NCBI GenBank assembly: GCA_030425485.1
Contig: JAUIAM010000006.1
Span: 144,275 to 208,274 of the forward strand
DNA length: 64,000 nucleotides
Reading direction: 5' to 3'
Origin: Verrucomicrobiia bacterium
GTDB lineage: Bacteria; Verrucomicrobiota; Verrucomicrobiia; Opitutales; Cerasicoccaceae
The notes beneath the pieces are model-generated. The model was given only the letters and a program-made list of their open reading frames with translations, was not told the origin of the DNA and searched no databases. How positions within the stretch are numbered: position 1 is the stretch's first letter; every line of letters starts with the position of its first letter. Shown piece after piece: positions 1-9,047 of the stretch. Both the position numbers and the translations under genes were made by a program.

Positions 1-600
1 GGCTATGTGCCGCGTGAGGTTTTAGTCGACAAGTGCCGCGCACTCCTCGCTGGAGGGGCGGACATTATTCAGCTCCGGGCCAAACAGGAAGACCACGCCC
101 AGCGTATCGAAATTTTGGATACACTCGTGCCGCTGTTTGCCGATAGCGATGTTCCCCTCGTGGTGAATGACGATCTGGAGGCCGCGCTAAAATTTCCGGG
201 TGTGGGACTGCACGTGGGGCAGGATGATCTTTCTGCTCAGGAGGCCCGTGAACGGCTTGGACCCGAGCGTGTGCTTGGGCTCTCAACGCATTCCCCGGCT
301 CAGGCGCGGGGAGCGATCAGCCAGACAGCGATTTTGGACTATTTTGCGGTCGGCCCAGTTTTTGCCACGCCGACCAAGCCCGACTATATTCCGGTGGGTT
401 TGCAGCTTGTGCGGCAGGTGGCAGAGATGCAACCGCCGCTGCCGTGGTTCGCCATCGGCGGCATCAAGCGCTACAACCTGATTCAAGTCTTGGAAGCCGG
501 GGCCACGCGCGTGGTCGCCGTATCCGACGCACTTTGCGCCGAGGACAGCGCCACGGTGGTGACTGAATACCAGACCGCCCTTAGAGCATCTTCGTTTTAA
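1..600 (+). CDS. thiE: Thiamine-phosphate synthase ThiE, 5' end outside window
   Basis: ThiE couples HMP-pyrophosphate to thiazole phosphate to make thiamine phosphate in the cytoplasm. The 199 visible residues cover most of the TIM barrel: GGADIIQLRAK near the N-terminus (substrate-binding QLR-K), VVNDDLEAAL, LHVGQDDL, the phosphate-binding stretch GPVFATPTKPD, and the late FAIGGI strand. The reading frame is open through base 1. The few N-terminal residues that should carry the first strand are missing, so the true start lies upstream; the GTG at base 7 is not credible as a start. A mosaic of hairpin repeats follows the stop. Nothing else of a thiamine operon is visible on this side. Confidence 0.92.
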   Translation, partial: GYVPREVLVDKCRALLAGGADIIQLRAKQEDHAQRIEILDTLVPLFADSDVPLVVNDDLEAALKFPGVGLHVGQDDLSAQEARERLGPERVLGLSTHSPAQARGAISQTAILDYFAVGPVFATPTKPDYIPVGLQLVRQVAEMQPPLPWFAIGGIKRYNLIQVLEAGATRVVAVSDALCAEDSATVVTEYQTALRASSF

Positions 601-629
601 TAAGTCGCACGAGGCTGAGCCAGCTTCAC

Positions 630-893
630 CGCACTCCGGCTGGAGCAGCATTAGAGGTACTGTCGCCCCTACGGCGGGTTACACCCGCTGGCATTGAGGG
701 GCTGTTGCCCCTACGGCGGGTTACACCCGCTGGTATTGAGGGGCTATTGCCCCTACGCTCCCGATGGTCGCTACCCCAAGATAGTGAGTATCTTTTCAAT
801 TTGAGCAGTCGCCCACGCCAGAAAAGAGTGATCCGCAGGATCACAGGTGAAGGACTGTGTCCCTTCAACGCAGGTGCAGGACCATGCCCTTTT
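630..893. repeat. Hairpin-module repeat cluster with a 42-bp tandem repeat
   Basis: This spacer lies between the convergent thiE and rodZ genes and holds no gene. From 665 a 42-bp unit occurs twice (665-706 and 707-748) with two differences, and a third copy begins at 749. Each unit contains GCGGGT-tac-ACCCGC and GGGGC-n-GCCCC small hairpins. Other small palindromes follow: CTCCGGCTGGAG at 636, GATCCgcaGGATC near 831, and a GAAGGactgtgtCCCTTC type near 851. Inverted or direct copies of the same modules occur near 8.2, 19.1 and 61.2 kb. Confidence 0.85.
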
Positions 894-896
894 CTC

Positions 897-1745
897 TTAC
901 TGCGGAGGGGGGACGGGGCCGTCCATGCCGTACCAGATTTGGCCAAGGCCCGTTCGGTTGGTATTGTAGCGCTGACCGTCGATTTCTGCGGTCACATTTT
1001 CGATTGCTGGGCTGACCACGCGAATGACGCCATCGCGCTCAAAGGTGATGCTCGCGCCCTGGGCCAATGGTCCCTTAAAGAGGATTTCCTTACCCTTTTC
1101 CTGGCGCACGATCACGTTGGTGTCGCCCGTGGCAATAATGGTCACTTCGCCCAGTTGGGGGACATCGCTGAGAATGTCCGGTGCGGGCTCGACGGTGGAG
1201 ACGACGGCGTCATCTGATCCATTGTCTTCAACTGGCTGCGGAGCTTCCGGGCTGATGAGCATTTTCAGCAGGAGGGCCAGAAGCGCGATCAGGATGAAAG
1301 TCCCGGCCACGACGAGGCCGATCTTCCAGTAAATGGAGGAGTCTGTGCGGGTTTCAAATTCTTTCGGGGTGCGCTCGGCCCGCTCCGGGCGGGGTGGGGC
1401 GGAGGGCTCTGGCCGGGTGGGTGTGGGCTCGGCGACGGTCGCCTTGGGATCGTCGGGGAGGTCCATGCGACCAAAGAACTCGCGGCTCTCGCGCTTGTTA
1501 GTCTTGGTGTTGCCGAGCAGGACGGCGTTGTAGTCCGTCATCACCTTGTCGGTGTCGAGCTTGAGGTAGCGTGCGTACAGCTTGAGGAAGCCGCGCTTGT
1601 ACACCTCTGGCATGTCGAAATCGAACTGGTTGTTCTCGAAATTGACCAGGAAGTCGCTGCGGATTTTAGTCGCCTCGGAAGCCTCGCGCACAGAGATCCC
1701 CTGTCGCTTACGTGCTTCTTCTAATTTGTCACCGATGTTCGGCAT
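897..1745 (-). CDS. RodZ-like HTH / membrane cytoskeletal protein
   Basis: This 282-residue protein has the bitopic RodZ layout. An N-terminal HTH (about residues 1-75, starting MPNIGDKLEEARKRQGISV, with the family-typical YKRGFLKLYARYL helix) is followed by a charged, proline-rich linker, one transmembrane segment near residues 140-162 and a periplasmic beta-rich domain like DUF4115. RodZ links MreB filaments to the wall-synthesis machinery in rod-shaped cells. The start is the ATG at 1745. It lies 68 bp downstream of ftsK on the same strand and is probably co-transcribed. Family assignment rests on architecture; orthology to E. coli RodZ is inferred. Confidence 0.82.
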   Translation of the reverse strand: MPNIGDKLEEARKRQGISVREASEATKIRSDFLVNFENNQFDFDMPEVYKRGFLKLYARYLKLDTDKVMTDYNAVLLGNTKTNKRESREFFGRMDLPDDPKATVAEPTPTRPEPSAPPRPERAERTPKEFETRTDSSIYWKIGLVVAGTFILIALLALLLKMLISPEAPQPVEDNGSDDAVVSTVEPAPDILSDVPQLGEVTIIATGDTNVIVRQEKGKEILFKGPLAQGASITFERDGVIRVVSPAIENVTAEIDGQRYNTNRTGLGQIWYGMDGPVPPPQ

Positions 1746-1813
1746 CTACTTGCGATAAATTGAGGTAAAGTCGTGGGGCTTGGCAAGGCGTAAAGTCCGC
1801 CACGCCAATAATC

Positions 1814-4417
1814 TTAGAGTGACTCGAGGTCTTTGAGGATTTCGCGGGGGCTGGAGCCGTTCTCCGGGCCGACGATTCCCTCGTCTTCGAGGATTTCCAT
1901 GATGCGGGCCGCGCGGTTGTAGCCGATCTTGAGGCGGCGCTGAAGCATGGAGGTGGAGGCACGCTTGGTGGCCTTGAGCACGCCGATGGCGTCCGGCACC
2001 AGTTCGTCGTCCCACTCGCCCTCGGCAGCGCCGCCGCCTTCTTCGCCGCCGGCTTCGATTTGCTGCTGGACTTCCTCGGCGTAGATGGGTTCGCCGTTCT
2101 TTTCTCTGAGGAACTCGACGATGTTGTTGATCTCGTCGTCGGAGACAAAGGCGCCCTGAGCCCGGACGAGGTTGGAGGTGCCGGGCGGCACAAAGAGCAT
2201 ATCCCCCTTGCCGATGAGGGCTTCGGCTCCGCCCTGGTCGAGAATCGTGCGGCTGTCCACCTTGGAGGCGACCTTGAAGGAGACGCGGGTCGGAAGGTTG
2301 GCTTTGATCACGCCGGTGATGACGTTCACCGAGGGCCGCTGGGTGGCGAGGATGAGGTGGATGCCGGCGGCTCTGGCCAGCTGGGCCAAGCGGGCGATGC
2401 CCGTTTCGATGTCGGCGGGAGCCACCATCATGAGGTCGGCCAGCTCGTCGATGATGCAGACGATGTAGTGCATCTTCTTGTCGGGGACTTCGAGCTCGAG
2501 ATCGCGCGGGACTTCGATGCTGGAGGCGGCAGCGCGTTCTTCGGCCGACATGGAGGTGGAAATCTCCTTGTCCATGGCTTCGGCGTGGGCGCGCTCTTCC
2601 TTGTTCTTGGCGATCTTGGCGTTGAAGCCTGCGATGTTGCGCACGCCGAGTTTGGCGAAAATCTGGTAGCGACGCTCCATCTCATTGATGAGGTACTTGA
2701 GCGCGCCGGGGACTTTCTTGGGCTCCGTGACCACGGGGATGAGCATGTGCGGGAGCTGGTTATAGACCTGCATTTCGACCACTTTCGGGTCAACCATGAG
2801 GAAGCGCAGTTCGTCGGGCGAGGCGTGGTAAAGCAGGGAGGCGATGACGGCGTTGATGCAGACCGTTTTACCCGAGCCGGTGGAGCCCGCGATGAGCATG
2901 TGGGGCATGCGGGTGAGGTCTTCCACAATGGGTTTGCCGGTGACGTCCTTGCCGAGGACGACGGGAATCTCGGCCTTGGAGTCGGCCCAGGCGCGGGACT
3001 CGACGATTTCGCGCATGGTCACGGGCAGGGGCTTGGGGTTGGGCACCTCGATGCCGACCGTACCCTTGCCGGGAACGGGGGCCAGGATGCGAACGGCCTC
3101 CGCGCGCAGGCCCAGGGCGAGGTTTTTGTCCAAGTTAAGAATCTTCTCCACGCGGACGCCGGGGGCGGGCACGATCTCGTAGCGGGTGATGACGGGGCCG
3201 TTCTGGACCTCGGCGGGCTCGACCTTGACGTTGAACTCGTCGAGGATGCGGGCAATGTCCTGTGCGCGTTCGAGGTGTACTTCGGGGGAGGAGACGTTCT
3301 CGCCGGGCGGAACGGGCTCGTTGAGCAGCTCGATGGAGGGAAAGGTGTGGTCGCCGCGCTTTTCCGGGCGGTCGATGCGGGCTTTTTCGGTGACTTCGCT
3401 ATCGAGGATTTTGAGCCCGGGGGAGGTGACGGCGAGACGCTTGGCCTTGGGCTTTTCTTCCTCCTCGGGCTCGGCGGCCTTCTTGCGGGTCATGTTAAAG
3501 ATGGCTGCGCCCTTGCGGGGTGGGGGAGGCTCTTCGATGGGACCCTGTTCCTCCTCGGGCAGCGCGGCCTCAAAGGGGTTGGTCGGCTTGGGCGCTTCCT
3601 CAATGGTACTGTCGCCCTTGAGCGAAGGCTTGGTCTTGTTTTTAATCTTCGGCGGATTCTTCTCTTTGGCGACGGGTTCTGGCGCGGGCTTGGTGGGAAG
3701 CGGAGCGGCTTTGGCGCGCTTTTCCCGTTCCTCGGCCTGGGCTTTTTTGCGCGCGTGACGTTTTTCCAGGTACTGGTCGAAGCTGTGCTGGAGGTTGTCC
3801 GTCAGCATAAACATCGCGCTGACGATGAGCGTGAGGACGATAATCAGGCTGGTGCCGAAAATACCGATTTGTTTGATCGCGTAGGGGTTAAAAACGTAGT
3901 CGCCGACTTCGCCACCGAGGCCGTTGTAGTGGTAGCGGACGCCAAAGGTCTCCGCCGACTGCTGGTACTCGTATTGGACCTCGACGGTGCCGTCTTGCAG
4001 TGGCGGGTTGGGGTCGAGGAGGGGGTCGCCTTCGATAAGGGCGGCGAACCCCGTCAGTGAGGCGATGAAAAACAGGGCCGATATGACCAGGCGCAGGCGC
4101 ACGCGGTCTGCCTGGCGGAACATGAGCAGGTAGCTGACCCAGAACAGCAGGATGGGGAGCACCCACGCCACGATGCCGAGAAAATAAAACGTCATGCTGG
4201 CGAACTCGACGCCGAGGCTGCCCACGAGGTTGGGTTCGAGTTGCTCGGCGGCGCGCTGGCTGGGGTCCTGGCTGCGGTCGTAGTCGACGAGGGCGACGAA
4301 ATACACGATGCTCAGGGCAAGCGTGATGAGCGCCCAGAATGGCTTCGACTGGGGTTTGCGCGGGGCGAAGGAGGTCTTCTCCTGTACGTTGTCTTGCTTC
4401 TTCGAAAATATGCCCAT
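1814..4417 (-). CDS. ftsK: DNA translocase FtsK/SpoIIIE
   Basis: FtsK is a septum-located ATPase that pumps chromosome ends during division. This copy has 867 residues. The N-terminal 200 residues hold about four hydrophobic membrane segments, followed by a short charged linker. The motor domain has Walker A GSTGSGKT near residue 509, Walker B CIIDELADLMM near 650, and the family block LATQRPSVNVITGVIKANLP. The last 60 residues form the winged-helix gamma domain (SMLQRRLKIGYNRAARIMEILE) that reads KOPS-type sequences. I chose the ATG at 4417 over an in-frame TTG two codons upstream. The linker is short compared with E. coli FtsK and nearer the SpoIIIE size. Confidence 0.97.
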   Translation of the reverse strand: MGIFSKKQDNVQEKTSFAPRKPQSKPFWALITLALSIVYFVALVDYDRSQDPSQRAAEQLEPNLVGSLGVEFASMTFYFLGIVAWVLPILLFWVSYLLMFRQADRVRLRLVISALFFIASLTGFAALIEGDPLLDPNPPLQDGTVEVQYEYQQSAETFGVRYHYNGLGGEVGDYVFNPYAIKQIGIFGTSLIIVLTLIVSAMFMLTDNLQHSFDQYLEKRHARKKAQAEEREKRAKAAPLPTKPAPEPVAKEKNPPKIKNKTKPSLKGDSTIEEAPKPTNPFEAALPEEEQGPIEEPPPPRKGAAIFNMTRKKAAEPEEEEKPKAKRLAVTSPGLKILDSEVTEKARIDRPEKRGDHTFPSIELLNEPVPPGENVSSPEVHLERAQDIARILDEFNVKVEPAEVQNGPVITRYEIVPAPGVRVEKILNLDKNLALGLRAEAVRILAPVPGKGTVGIEVPNPKPLPVTMREIVESRAWADSKAEIPVVLGKDVTGKPIVEDLTRMPHMLIAGSTGSGKTVCINAVIASLLYHASPDELRFLMVDPKVVEMQVYNQLPHMLIPVVTEPKKVPGALKYLINEMERRYQIFAKLGVRNIAGFNAKIAKNKEERAHAEAMDKEISTSMSAEERAAASSIEVPRDLELEVPDKKMHYIVCIIDELADLMMVAPADIETGIARLAQLARAAGIHLILATQRPSVNVITGVIKANLPTRVSFKVASKVDSRTILDQGGAEALIGKGDMLFVPPGTSNLVRAQGAFVSDDEINNIVEFLREKNGEPIYAEEVQQQIEAGGEEGGGAAEGEWDDELVPDAIGVLKATKRASTSMLQRRLKIGYNRAARIMEILEDEGIVGPENGSSPREILKDLESL

Positions 4418-4603
4418 GAACAAACCGCTATGCTAAATGCCCCGGCGGGGAAAACAAGCACGAAGCCATCCCGCCTCACTATAAATGGATGCTATATGTG
4501 CGCTGATTATTCCCTATATCCATGACGCAGAATGCTGTAGGGGGCGACGTTTTTTCCTTTTCCCGCCATTGACCCGGCCCAAAGACTCACCTATCTGGTA
4601 GGC

Positions 4604-5563
4604 ATGCGTTTTTATCCATTTGAGCCGATTTATCAGGAACGTGTCTGGGGGGGGCGTGGTTTGGAGGAGAAACTTGGCCGCAGCCTGCCGGGTGATGCTC
4701 CTTACGGCGAAAGCTGGGAAATCGTCGATCGCCCCGAGGCCCAGTCGGTCGTCTCTGCCGGTCCGGCCAGGGGCACGACGCTCCGCGCTCTGCTTGAAGG
4801 CAGCGCCGAGACCGTCATGGGCAAGGGCTATAACGCCAGCCAGCCTTTTCCGATTTTGGTTAAATGGCTCGACTGCCAGCAGCGCCTGAGTTTGCAGGTC
4901 CACCCCCCGGCGGACATTGCGCCCTCGCTGGGCGGTGAGCCAAAGACGGAAAACTGGTATGTGGCCGATGCGGCCGAGGACGCCGCCATGCTCATCGGCT
5001 TAAACAATGGCGTCACTCGCGAGCAATTCGAATCCGCCCTGAAGGAAAATGCGCTCGAACCGCTTATCCACCGCATCCCCACCACCAAGGGTGAGTCGAT
5101 GTTTGTCCGCAGCGGGCGCATCCACGCCCTCGACGCCGGGTGCCTCATTTTGGAAATTCAGCAAAACTCCGACACCACCTACCGCGTGTTTGACTGGGGG
5201 CGCGTGGGGCTGGACGGACAGCCGCGTCAGCTCCACATTGAGGAGTCGCTCAAGTGCATCAATTATAACGATTTCGAGCCGACCACCCTCAAGGCCGAGG
5301 GCGAGGTGCAGTCGCTGGCCGAGTCGGAGATTTTTAACCTTACCCGTCACAACCTCAAAGCCGGTGCGAAGCTCGCCTTCCCTGCGGGGGAGCAACCGCG
5401 CCTGATCGGGGTGGTCGAAGGAGGGCTACGCGAGGCCACGGACGGCTCGGAGATCAGCAAGAGCGCGAACGTCCTGCTACCGGTTTCGGAGGGCTTCACT
5501 TTCGAGGCGACCGAGGACACGGTGGTCATCGTGACGGACGGCTTCTTTAAGCCACAGGCTTAG
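4604..5563 (+). CDS. manA: Class I mannose-6-phosphate isomerase
   Basis: This enzyme interconverts fructose-6-phosphate and mannose-6-phosphate, feeding GDP-mannose synthesis or mannose catabolism. At 319 residues it is the short, Bacillus-type form of the class. Family blocks visible are the N-terminal FEPIYQERVWGGRGLEEKLG, GESWEIVDRP, the metal-binding QVHPPADIAP, KTENWY, and SGRIHALDAGCLILEIQQNS followed by the RVFDW stretch. The predicted zinc ligands (Gln/His of QVHP, Glu of the TENWY region and the His of RIHAL) are all present. The start ATG at 4604 follows a 180-bp gap after the divergent ftsK start. The next gene begins 31 bp after the stop. Confidence 0.95.
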   Translation: MRFYPFEPIYQERVWGGRGLEEKLGRSLPGDAPYGESWEIVDRPEAQSVVSAGPARGTTLRALLEGSAETVMGKGYNASQPFPILVKWLDCQQRLSLQVHPPADIAPSLGGEPKTENWYVADAAEDAAMLIGLNNGVTREQFESALKENALEPLIHRIPTTKGESMFVRSGRIHALDAGCLILEIQQNSDTTYRVFDWGRVGLDGQPRQLHIEESLKCINYNDFEPTTLKAEGEVQSLAESEIFNLTRHNLKAGAKLAFPAGEQPRLIGVVEGGLREATDGSEISKSANVLLPVSEGFTFEATEDTVVIVTDGFFKPQA

Positions 5564-5594
5564 TTTTCGGGCCTCACGGGCGATACTTGAGAGT

Positions 5595-6380
5595 ATGAAT
5601 CCCTTTAAGCTGCTATTAAAACCCTTTGGATGCCTGTTCTGGTTTTTGGGCGGCGGCGTTTTCCTTATCCTGATCGCACTGGTGGTGCTGCTCTGGCTGG
5701 CCAAGTCCTGGGCGCCCAGTGCCATGTCGGGCTGGATGGAGCGCACGAGCGGTTTCCCTGTTCGGATTGATGCGACCGACATCGGGCTCATCGATCAGAC
5801 CATTACCTTTGAGGACGTGGTCATCCTGAATCCCTCCGACTTTGAGGACAACGACTTCCTGCGCATTCGCCAACTGGTGTTCAAGATCCCCTACCGTAAC
5901 GTGCTGCGGGGAAATTTCCGCGCGACAGAGGTCGAGCTGGAGATCGAAAAGCTGGACATCCTCGTGTTGCCCAGCGGGCGGAGCAACCTCTGGACTTTTA
6001 TCGAAAACATCTCCTATGAGCCGCCGCGCCTGATTGACAGTAGTGAGCAACCGCCCGCGCTGGAGCGTTTCAGCCTGAGACTGGGGGGCGTCACGCTCTC
6101 CGATCAGGGGACCGGGGCGCAAATCCTCTACCGCGACCAACTCGACTACGCCCGGGAATTCGTCCACATCGAGCGCTCGAAGGAGGTCTTTGAGGACGTG
6201 AAATCGGACCTGCGACGCTTCAAGCCGCCGGGCATTGAGCCCGTTTTTTTTCAGGCCCTTTTCGCCAGTATGCCCGTGAGCAGTTTCCCGGACATCACAC
6301 CCGTTTCGCCCGATATTATCCCGGAGGAATGGGAATTGCTGATGAACTTTGCACCCGAGGAAACCCCAAAAAGCCCTTGA
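5595..6380 (+). CDS. Membrane-anchored AsmA-like hypothetical protein
   Basis: The 261-residue product starts with a strongly hydrophobic segment (about residues 10-37, containing FLILIALVVLLWLAK) and no signal-peptidase site, so it is probably anchored with the rest in the periplasm. The next part, with a FPVRIDATDIGL strand and a following region on residues organised as RATEVELEIEKLDILV, resembles the N-terminal repeats of AsmA/YhdP-type proteins, but a 261-residue size is short for that family. It follows manA by 31 bp and precedes grpE. I cannot assign a reaction; a role in envelope lipid handling is only suggested by the AsmA-like look. Confidence 0.6.
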   Translation: MNPFKLLLKPFGCLFWFLGGGVFLILIALVVLLWLAKSWAPSAMSGWMERTSGFPVRIDATDIGLIDQTITFEDVVILNPSDFEDNDFLRIRQLVFKIPYRNVLRGNFRATEVELEIEKLDILVLPSGRSNLWTFIENISYEPPRLIDSSEQPPALERFSLRLGGVTLSDQGTGAQILYRDQLDYAREFVHIERSKEVFEDVKSDLRRFKPPGIEPVFFQALFASMPVSSFPDITPVSPDIIPEEWELLMNFAPEETPKSP

Positions 6381-6425
6381 ATCTGTCTCAAATTAGGGCA
6401 TTGTTCTTTCCCTTTGCCACGAGCC

Positions 6426-7016
6426 ATGAAGGACAAATTTGACGAAAAAGACACCGCTGCCAACAGCCCTGAAAACGAGGCTGCCGAAGCCTGTGCATCC
6501 GATACAGAATGCGAGCAGGCCGCGCCCGCTGCCGATGACGTGAGCGAACTGCTCGCCCAACTCGACAAGGCCCAGGAGCAAACCAAGGCTGCCGAAGACC
6601 GTGCCCTGCGCGCTGTTGCCGACCTCGACAACTATCGCCGCCGCATGGCCCGCGAGATGCAGGAGTCCCGTATGTTGGCCAACGCCGCCCTGATCGAAGA
6701 TCTCCTCCCCGCTCTGGACAATTTTCGCCTCGGCATGACTGCCGCGGCCAACCATCCCGAAGCCGCCGACGTGGCTAAGGGCTTCGAAGTCGTAGCCTCC
6801 CAGTTGCAGCAGATTCTTGCTCAGCACGGTCTTGTCGTGCTTGAGCCCGCCGCAGGGGACGACTTTGACCACAACGAGCACGAGGCCGTTTCCCAACAGC
6901 CCAGCGACGACATCGCTGACGACAAGGTTGTGACCCTCGTCCGCGCCGGTTACAAGCTGAACGAGCGCCTCCTGCGCCCGGCCTCCGTCGTCGTCTCCAG
7001 CGGACCCGCCGCATAA
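6426..7016 (+). CDS. grpE: GrpE nucleotide exchange factor
   Basis: GrpE releases ADP from DnaK. The 196-residue protein has an acidic disordered N-terminus, a long coiled-coil helix (residues 45-95, including RALRAVADLDNYRRRMARE, the family signature) and the compact C-terminal beta domain with HEAVSQQPS and the VRAGYKLNERLLRPASVVV ending that contacts DnaK. I use the ATG at 6426, which gives a normal length; a TTG four codons upstream is less likely. dnaJ starts 37 bp downstream, making a grpE-dnaJ pair. No dnaK lies in the window and no CIRCE-like inverted repeat is visible upstream. Confidence 0.96.
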   Translation: MKDKFDEKDTAANSPENEAAEACASDTECEQAAPAADDVSELLAQLDKAQEQTKAAEDRALRAVADLDNYRRRMAREMQESRMLANAALIEDLLPALDNFRLGMTAAANHPEAADVAKGFEVVASQLQQILAQHGLVVLEPAAGDDFDHNEHEAVSQQPSDDIADDKVVTLVRAGYKLNERLLRPASVVVSSGPAA

Positions 7017-7053
7017 CTGATTCGCCGCTTTTGGTGAAACCCACGGACTAAGC

Positions 7054-8196
7054 ATGGCCGATACCACCGACTATTATGAGCTGCTGGGCGTCTCCCGGGA
7101 CGCGACCGAGCAGGACATCAAAAAGGCCTATCGCAAGATGGCCATGAAGTATCACCCGGACAAGAACCCGGATGACCCCTCGGCCGAAGCCAAGTTTAAA
7201 GAAATCGGGCACGCCTACGAAGTGCTCAGCGATGCGGACAAGCGGGCCGCCTATGATCGCTATGGTCACGCCGCCTTCGAAGGCGGCATGGGCCGGGGCG
7301 GCGCCGGCGGCGGTGGTTTCCACGATCCTTTCGACATCTTCCGCGAAGCCTTTGGCGGCGGTGGTGGCGGAGGCGGCATCTTCGAGCAGTTCTTCGGTGG
7401 CGGAGGCGGCGGGGGTGCCCAGCGCGGTAACGACCTGCGCTACGATCTGGAAATTTCCCTCGAAGAAGCTGCCGCGGGCGTCGAAAAGACGATCAAGTAC
7501 CGCCGTCAGGCTGCTTGTGGCGTATGCTCCGGCTCCGGTGCCGAGCCCGGCAGTGGCAAGCGCACTTGCCCCACCTGTGGCGGTGCGGGCCAGGTCATTT
7601 CCTCGCGCGGATTTTTCCAGGTGCGTCAGGCTTGCCCGACTTGTGGCGGCGCGGGTCAGGTCATCGAAAAACCCTGCTCGAACTGCTCCGGTCACGGTGT
7701 CGTGGCCGAGACGCACAGCCTGAAGGTGAAAATCCCTGCCGGGGTGGACACCGGGTCGCGCCTGCGCTCCAGCGGCAGCGGTGAGGCGGGCCCCAACGGC
7801 GCGGCTGCGGGCGACCTCTACGTCATCATCCACGTCAAGGACCACGAGGTCTTTGAGCGTCACGACGAGAACCTTTTCTGCCTCATTCCGATCAAATTCA
7901 CCCTCGCAGCCCTTGGCGGTACGATTGAAGTGCCGACGCTGTCTGGGCGCGCTTCGCTGAAAATCCCCGCCGGGACCCAGAGCGGCACGACCTTCCGCCT
8001 GCGCGGAAAGGGTATGCCGACCCTGCGGGGTGGCCAACCTGGCGACCAGCTCGTTCAGGTCGAAATCGAGGTACCGAAGAAGCTTTCCGGGGAGCAGCGC
8101 GAGAAGCTGGAGGCCTTTGCCGAGGCTTGCGGCGACGCCGACCGCCCCGTGAGCGAGAGCTTTTTCGAAAAAGCCAAGAAGTGGTTCGACGCCTAG
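7054..8196 (+). CDS. dnaJ: Chaperone DnaJ (type I)
   Basis: DnaJ delivers clients to DnaK and stimulates its ATPase. The 380-residue protein has all type I parts: the J domain with HPD at residues 34-36, a Gly/Phe-rich stretch rich in GGGG (about 80-130), a zinc region with four CxxCxGxG-type motifs ([16 protein letters not shown] twice, CSNCSGHG), and the C-terminal client-binding beta domains ending in the usual dimerisation tail. It sits directly behind grpE and is probably co-expressed with it. After the stop at 8196 comes a 341-bp repeat-filled spacer. Confidence 0.98.
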   Translation: MADTTDYYELLGVSRDATEQDIKKAYRKMAMKYHPDKNPDDPSAEAKFKEIGHAYEVLSDADKRAAYDRYGHAAFEGGMGRGGAGGGGFHDPFDIFREAFGGGGGGGGIFEQFFGGGGGGGAQRGNDLRYDLEISLEEAAAGVEKTIKYRRQAACGVCSGSGAEPGSGKRTCPTCGGAGQVISSRGFFQVRQACPTCGGAGQVIEKPCSNCSGHGVVAETHSLKVKIPAGVDTGSRLRSSGSGEAGPNGAAAGDLYVIIHVKDHEVFERHDENLFCLIPIKFTLAALGGTIEVPTLSGRASLKIPAGTQSGTTFRLRGKGMPTLRGGQPGDQLVQVEIEVPKKLSGEQREKLEAFAEACGDADRPVSESFFEKAKKWFDA

Positions 8197-8500
8197 GAAG
8201 GGCATAGCCCTTCACCGGTGATCCTTCGGATCACTCTTATTTGTTTGGGACCTGCGCGTGCGCTTGGTGCGAGAGCCCTATATTGCTGCTCCAGCCGGAG
8301 CGGCAGGACGCAGTCCTGCACCTGTGATGCTTGCACATCACTCTTATTTGTTTGGGACTTGCGCGTGCGCTTGGAGTGAGAGCCTTATATTGCTGCTCCA
8401 GCCGGAGCGGATCAAACGCCGCGCGTTATGGGGGCAGCGACCATCGGGAGCGATGGGGGCCTTGCCCCCATTAAACGGATCAAACGCCGCGCGTTTGCTT
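8197..8500. repeat. Hairpin-module repeat cluster with 74-bp direct repeats
   Basis: The 341-bp spacer between dnaJ and the hldE-type gene is occupied by repeats and no gene. Two 74-bp copies at 8230-8303 and 8337-8410 differ at only a few positions. Between and around them are small palindromes: AAGGGcatagCCCTT at 8200, GATCCttcgGATC at 8220, GCAGGACgcaGTCCTGC at 8303, GTGATgcttgcaCATCAC at 8324, and GGGGGccttGCCCCC near 8456. A GATCAAACGCCGCGCG module occurs at 8408 and again near 8477, with a close relative at 19.1 kb. Confidence 0.85.
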
Positions 8501-8537
8501 GACCAGTGGCAGGGGCTTGCAAACACTCTGAGCCCAT

Positions 8538-9044
8538 ATGTTGCCCAAGCTCGACATCCCCAAGCTCCTGCCGCTGGACGAAGCGGTCGCGCGCCGTGAG
8601 CAGCATCGCGAGGCCGGCGAGCGCGTGGTGTTGACCAACGGCTGCTTTGACCTCCTGCACACCGGGCATTTATACTTCCTTAAGGAAGCGGCCAAACAGG
8701 GCGATCATCTCTTTATCATGCTCAACGGTGACCAGAGCGTTAAGGCACTCAAGGGGCCAACTCGCCCCATTCAGAGCGAAACCGAGCGGGCGTACCTGCT
8801 GGGCAGCCTGCCCTTTGTCGATTGCCTGGCCGTGTTCCACACGCCGCGCCTGACGGCGGAAATCACCGCGCTGCGGCCCGACATCTACGTCAAGGCGGGC
8901 GACTACGACATGACCAACATCAACGCCGAGGAGCGTGGTGCACTCGAGTCCTGCGGGACCGACATCCGCTTTCTTCCCTTTCTCGAAGGCTACAGCACGA
9001 CTTCGCTCATTGCGAAAATCTGCGCTGCCGCCGATACCTTTTAA
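8538..9044 (+). CDS. RfaE2-type sugar-phosphate nucleotidyltransferase (heptose adenylyltransferase domain)
   Basis: The 168-residue protein is a stand-alone cytidylyltransferase-fold enzyme equivalent to the C-terminal half of HldE, which activates D-glycero-beta-D-manno-heptose-1-phosphate with ATP for LPS core synthesis. The diagnostic motifs are TNGCFDLLHTGHLYFLKEA near residue 34 (the HxGH nucleotide site) and the later VKAGDYDMTNIN, where most family members read VKGGDY. The C-terminus EGYSTTSLIAKI matches the family ISSxxLxxxI pattern. No kinase half (HldE domain I) is adjacent. The ATG at 8538 is used. purN follows after 3 bp, so the two are co-transcribed. Heptose as substrate is inferred from the family. 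Confidence 0.85.
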   Translation: MLPKLDIPKLLPLDEAVARREQHREAGERVVLTNGCFDLLHTGHLYFLKEAAKQGDHLFIMLNGDQSVKALKGPTRPIQSETERAYLLGSLPFVDCLAVFHTPRLTAEITALRPDIYVKAGDYDMTNINAEERGALESCGTDIRFLPFLEGYSTTSLIAKICAAADTF

Positions 9045-9047
9045 ACC

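Noticed and set aside
665..757. Tandem repeat considered as a CRISPR array.
   Set aside because: The 42-bp units are contiguous with no unique spacers and no cas genes.
2060..4060. A 666-codon open frame on the plus strand opposite ftsK.
   Set aside because: It is the antisense of a full FtsK with all motifs; the translation is Gly/Asp/Val/Leu-rich low complexity, typical of a GC-rich shadow frame.
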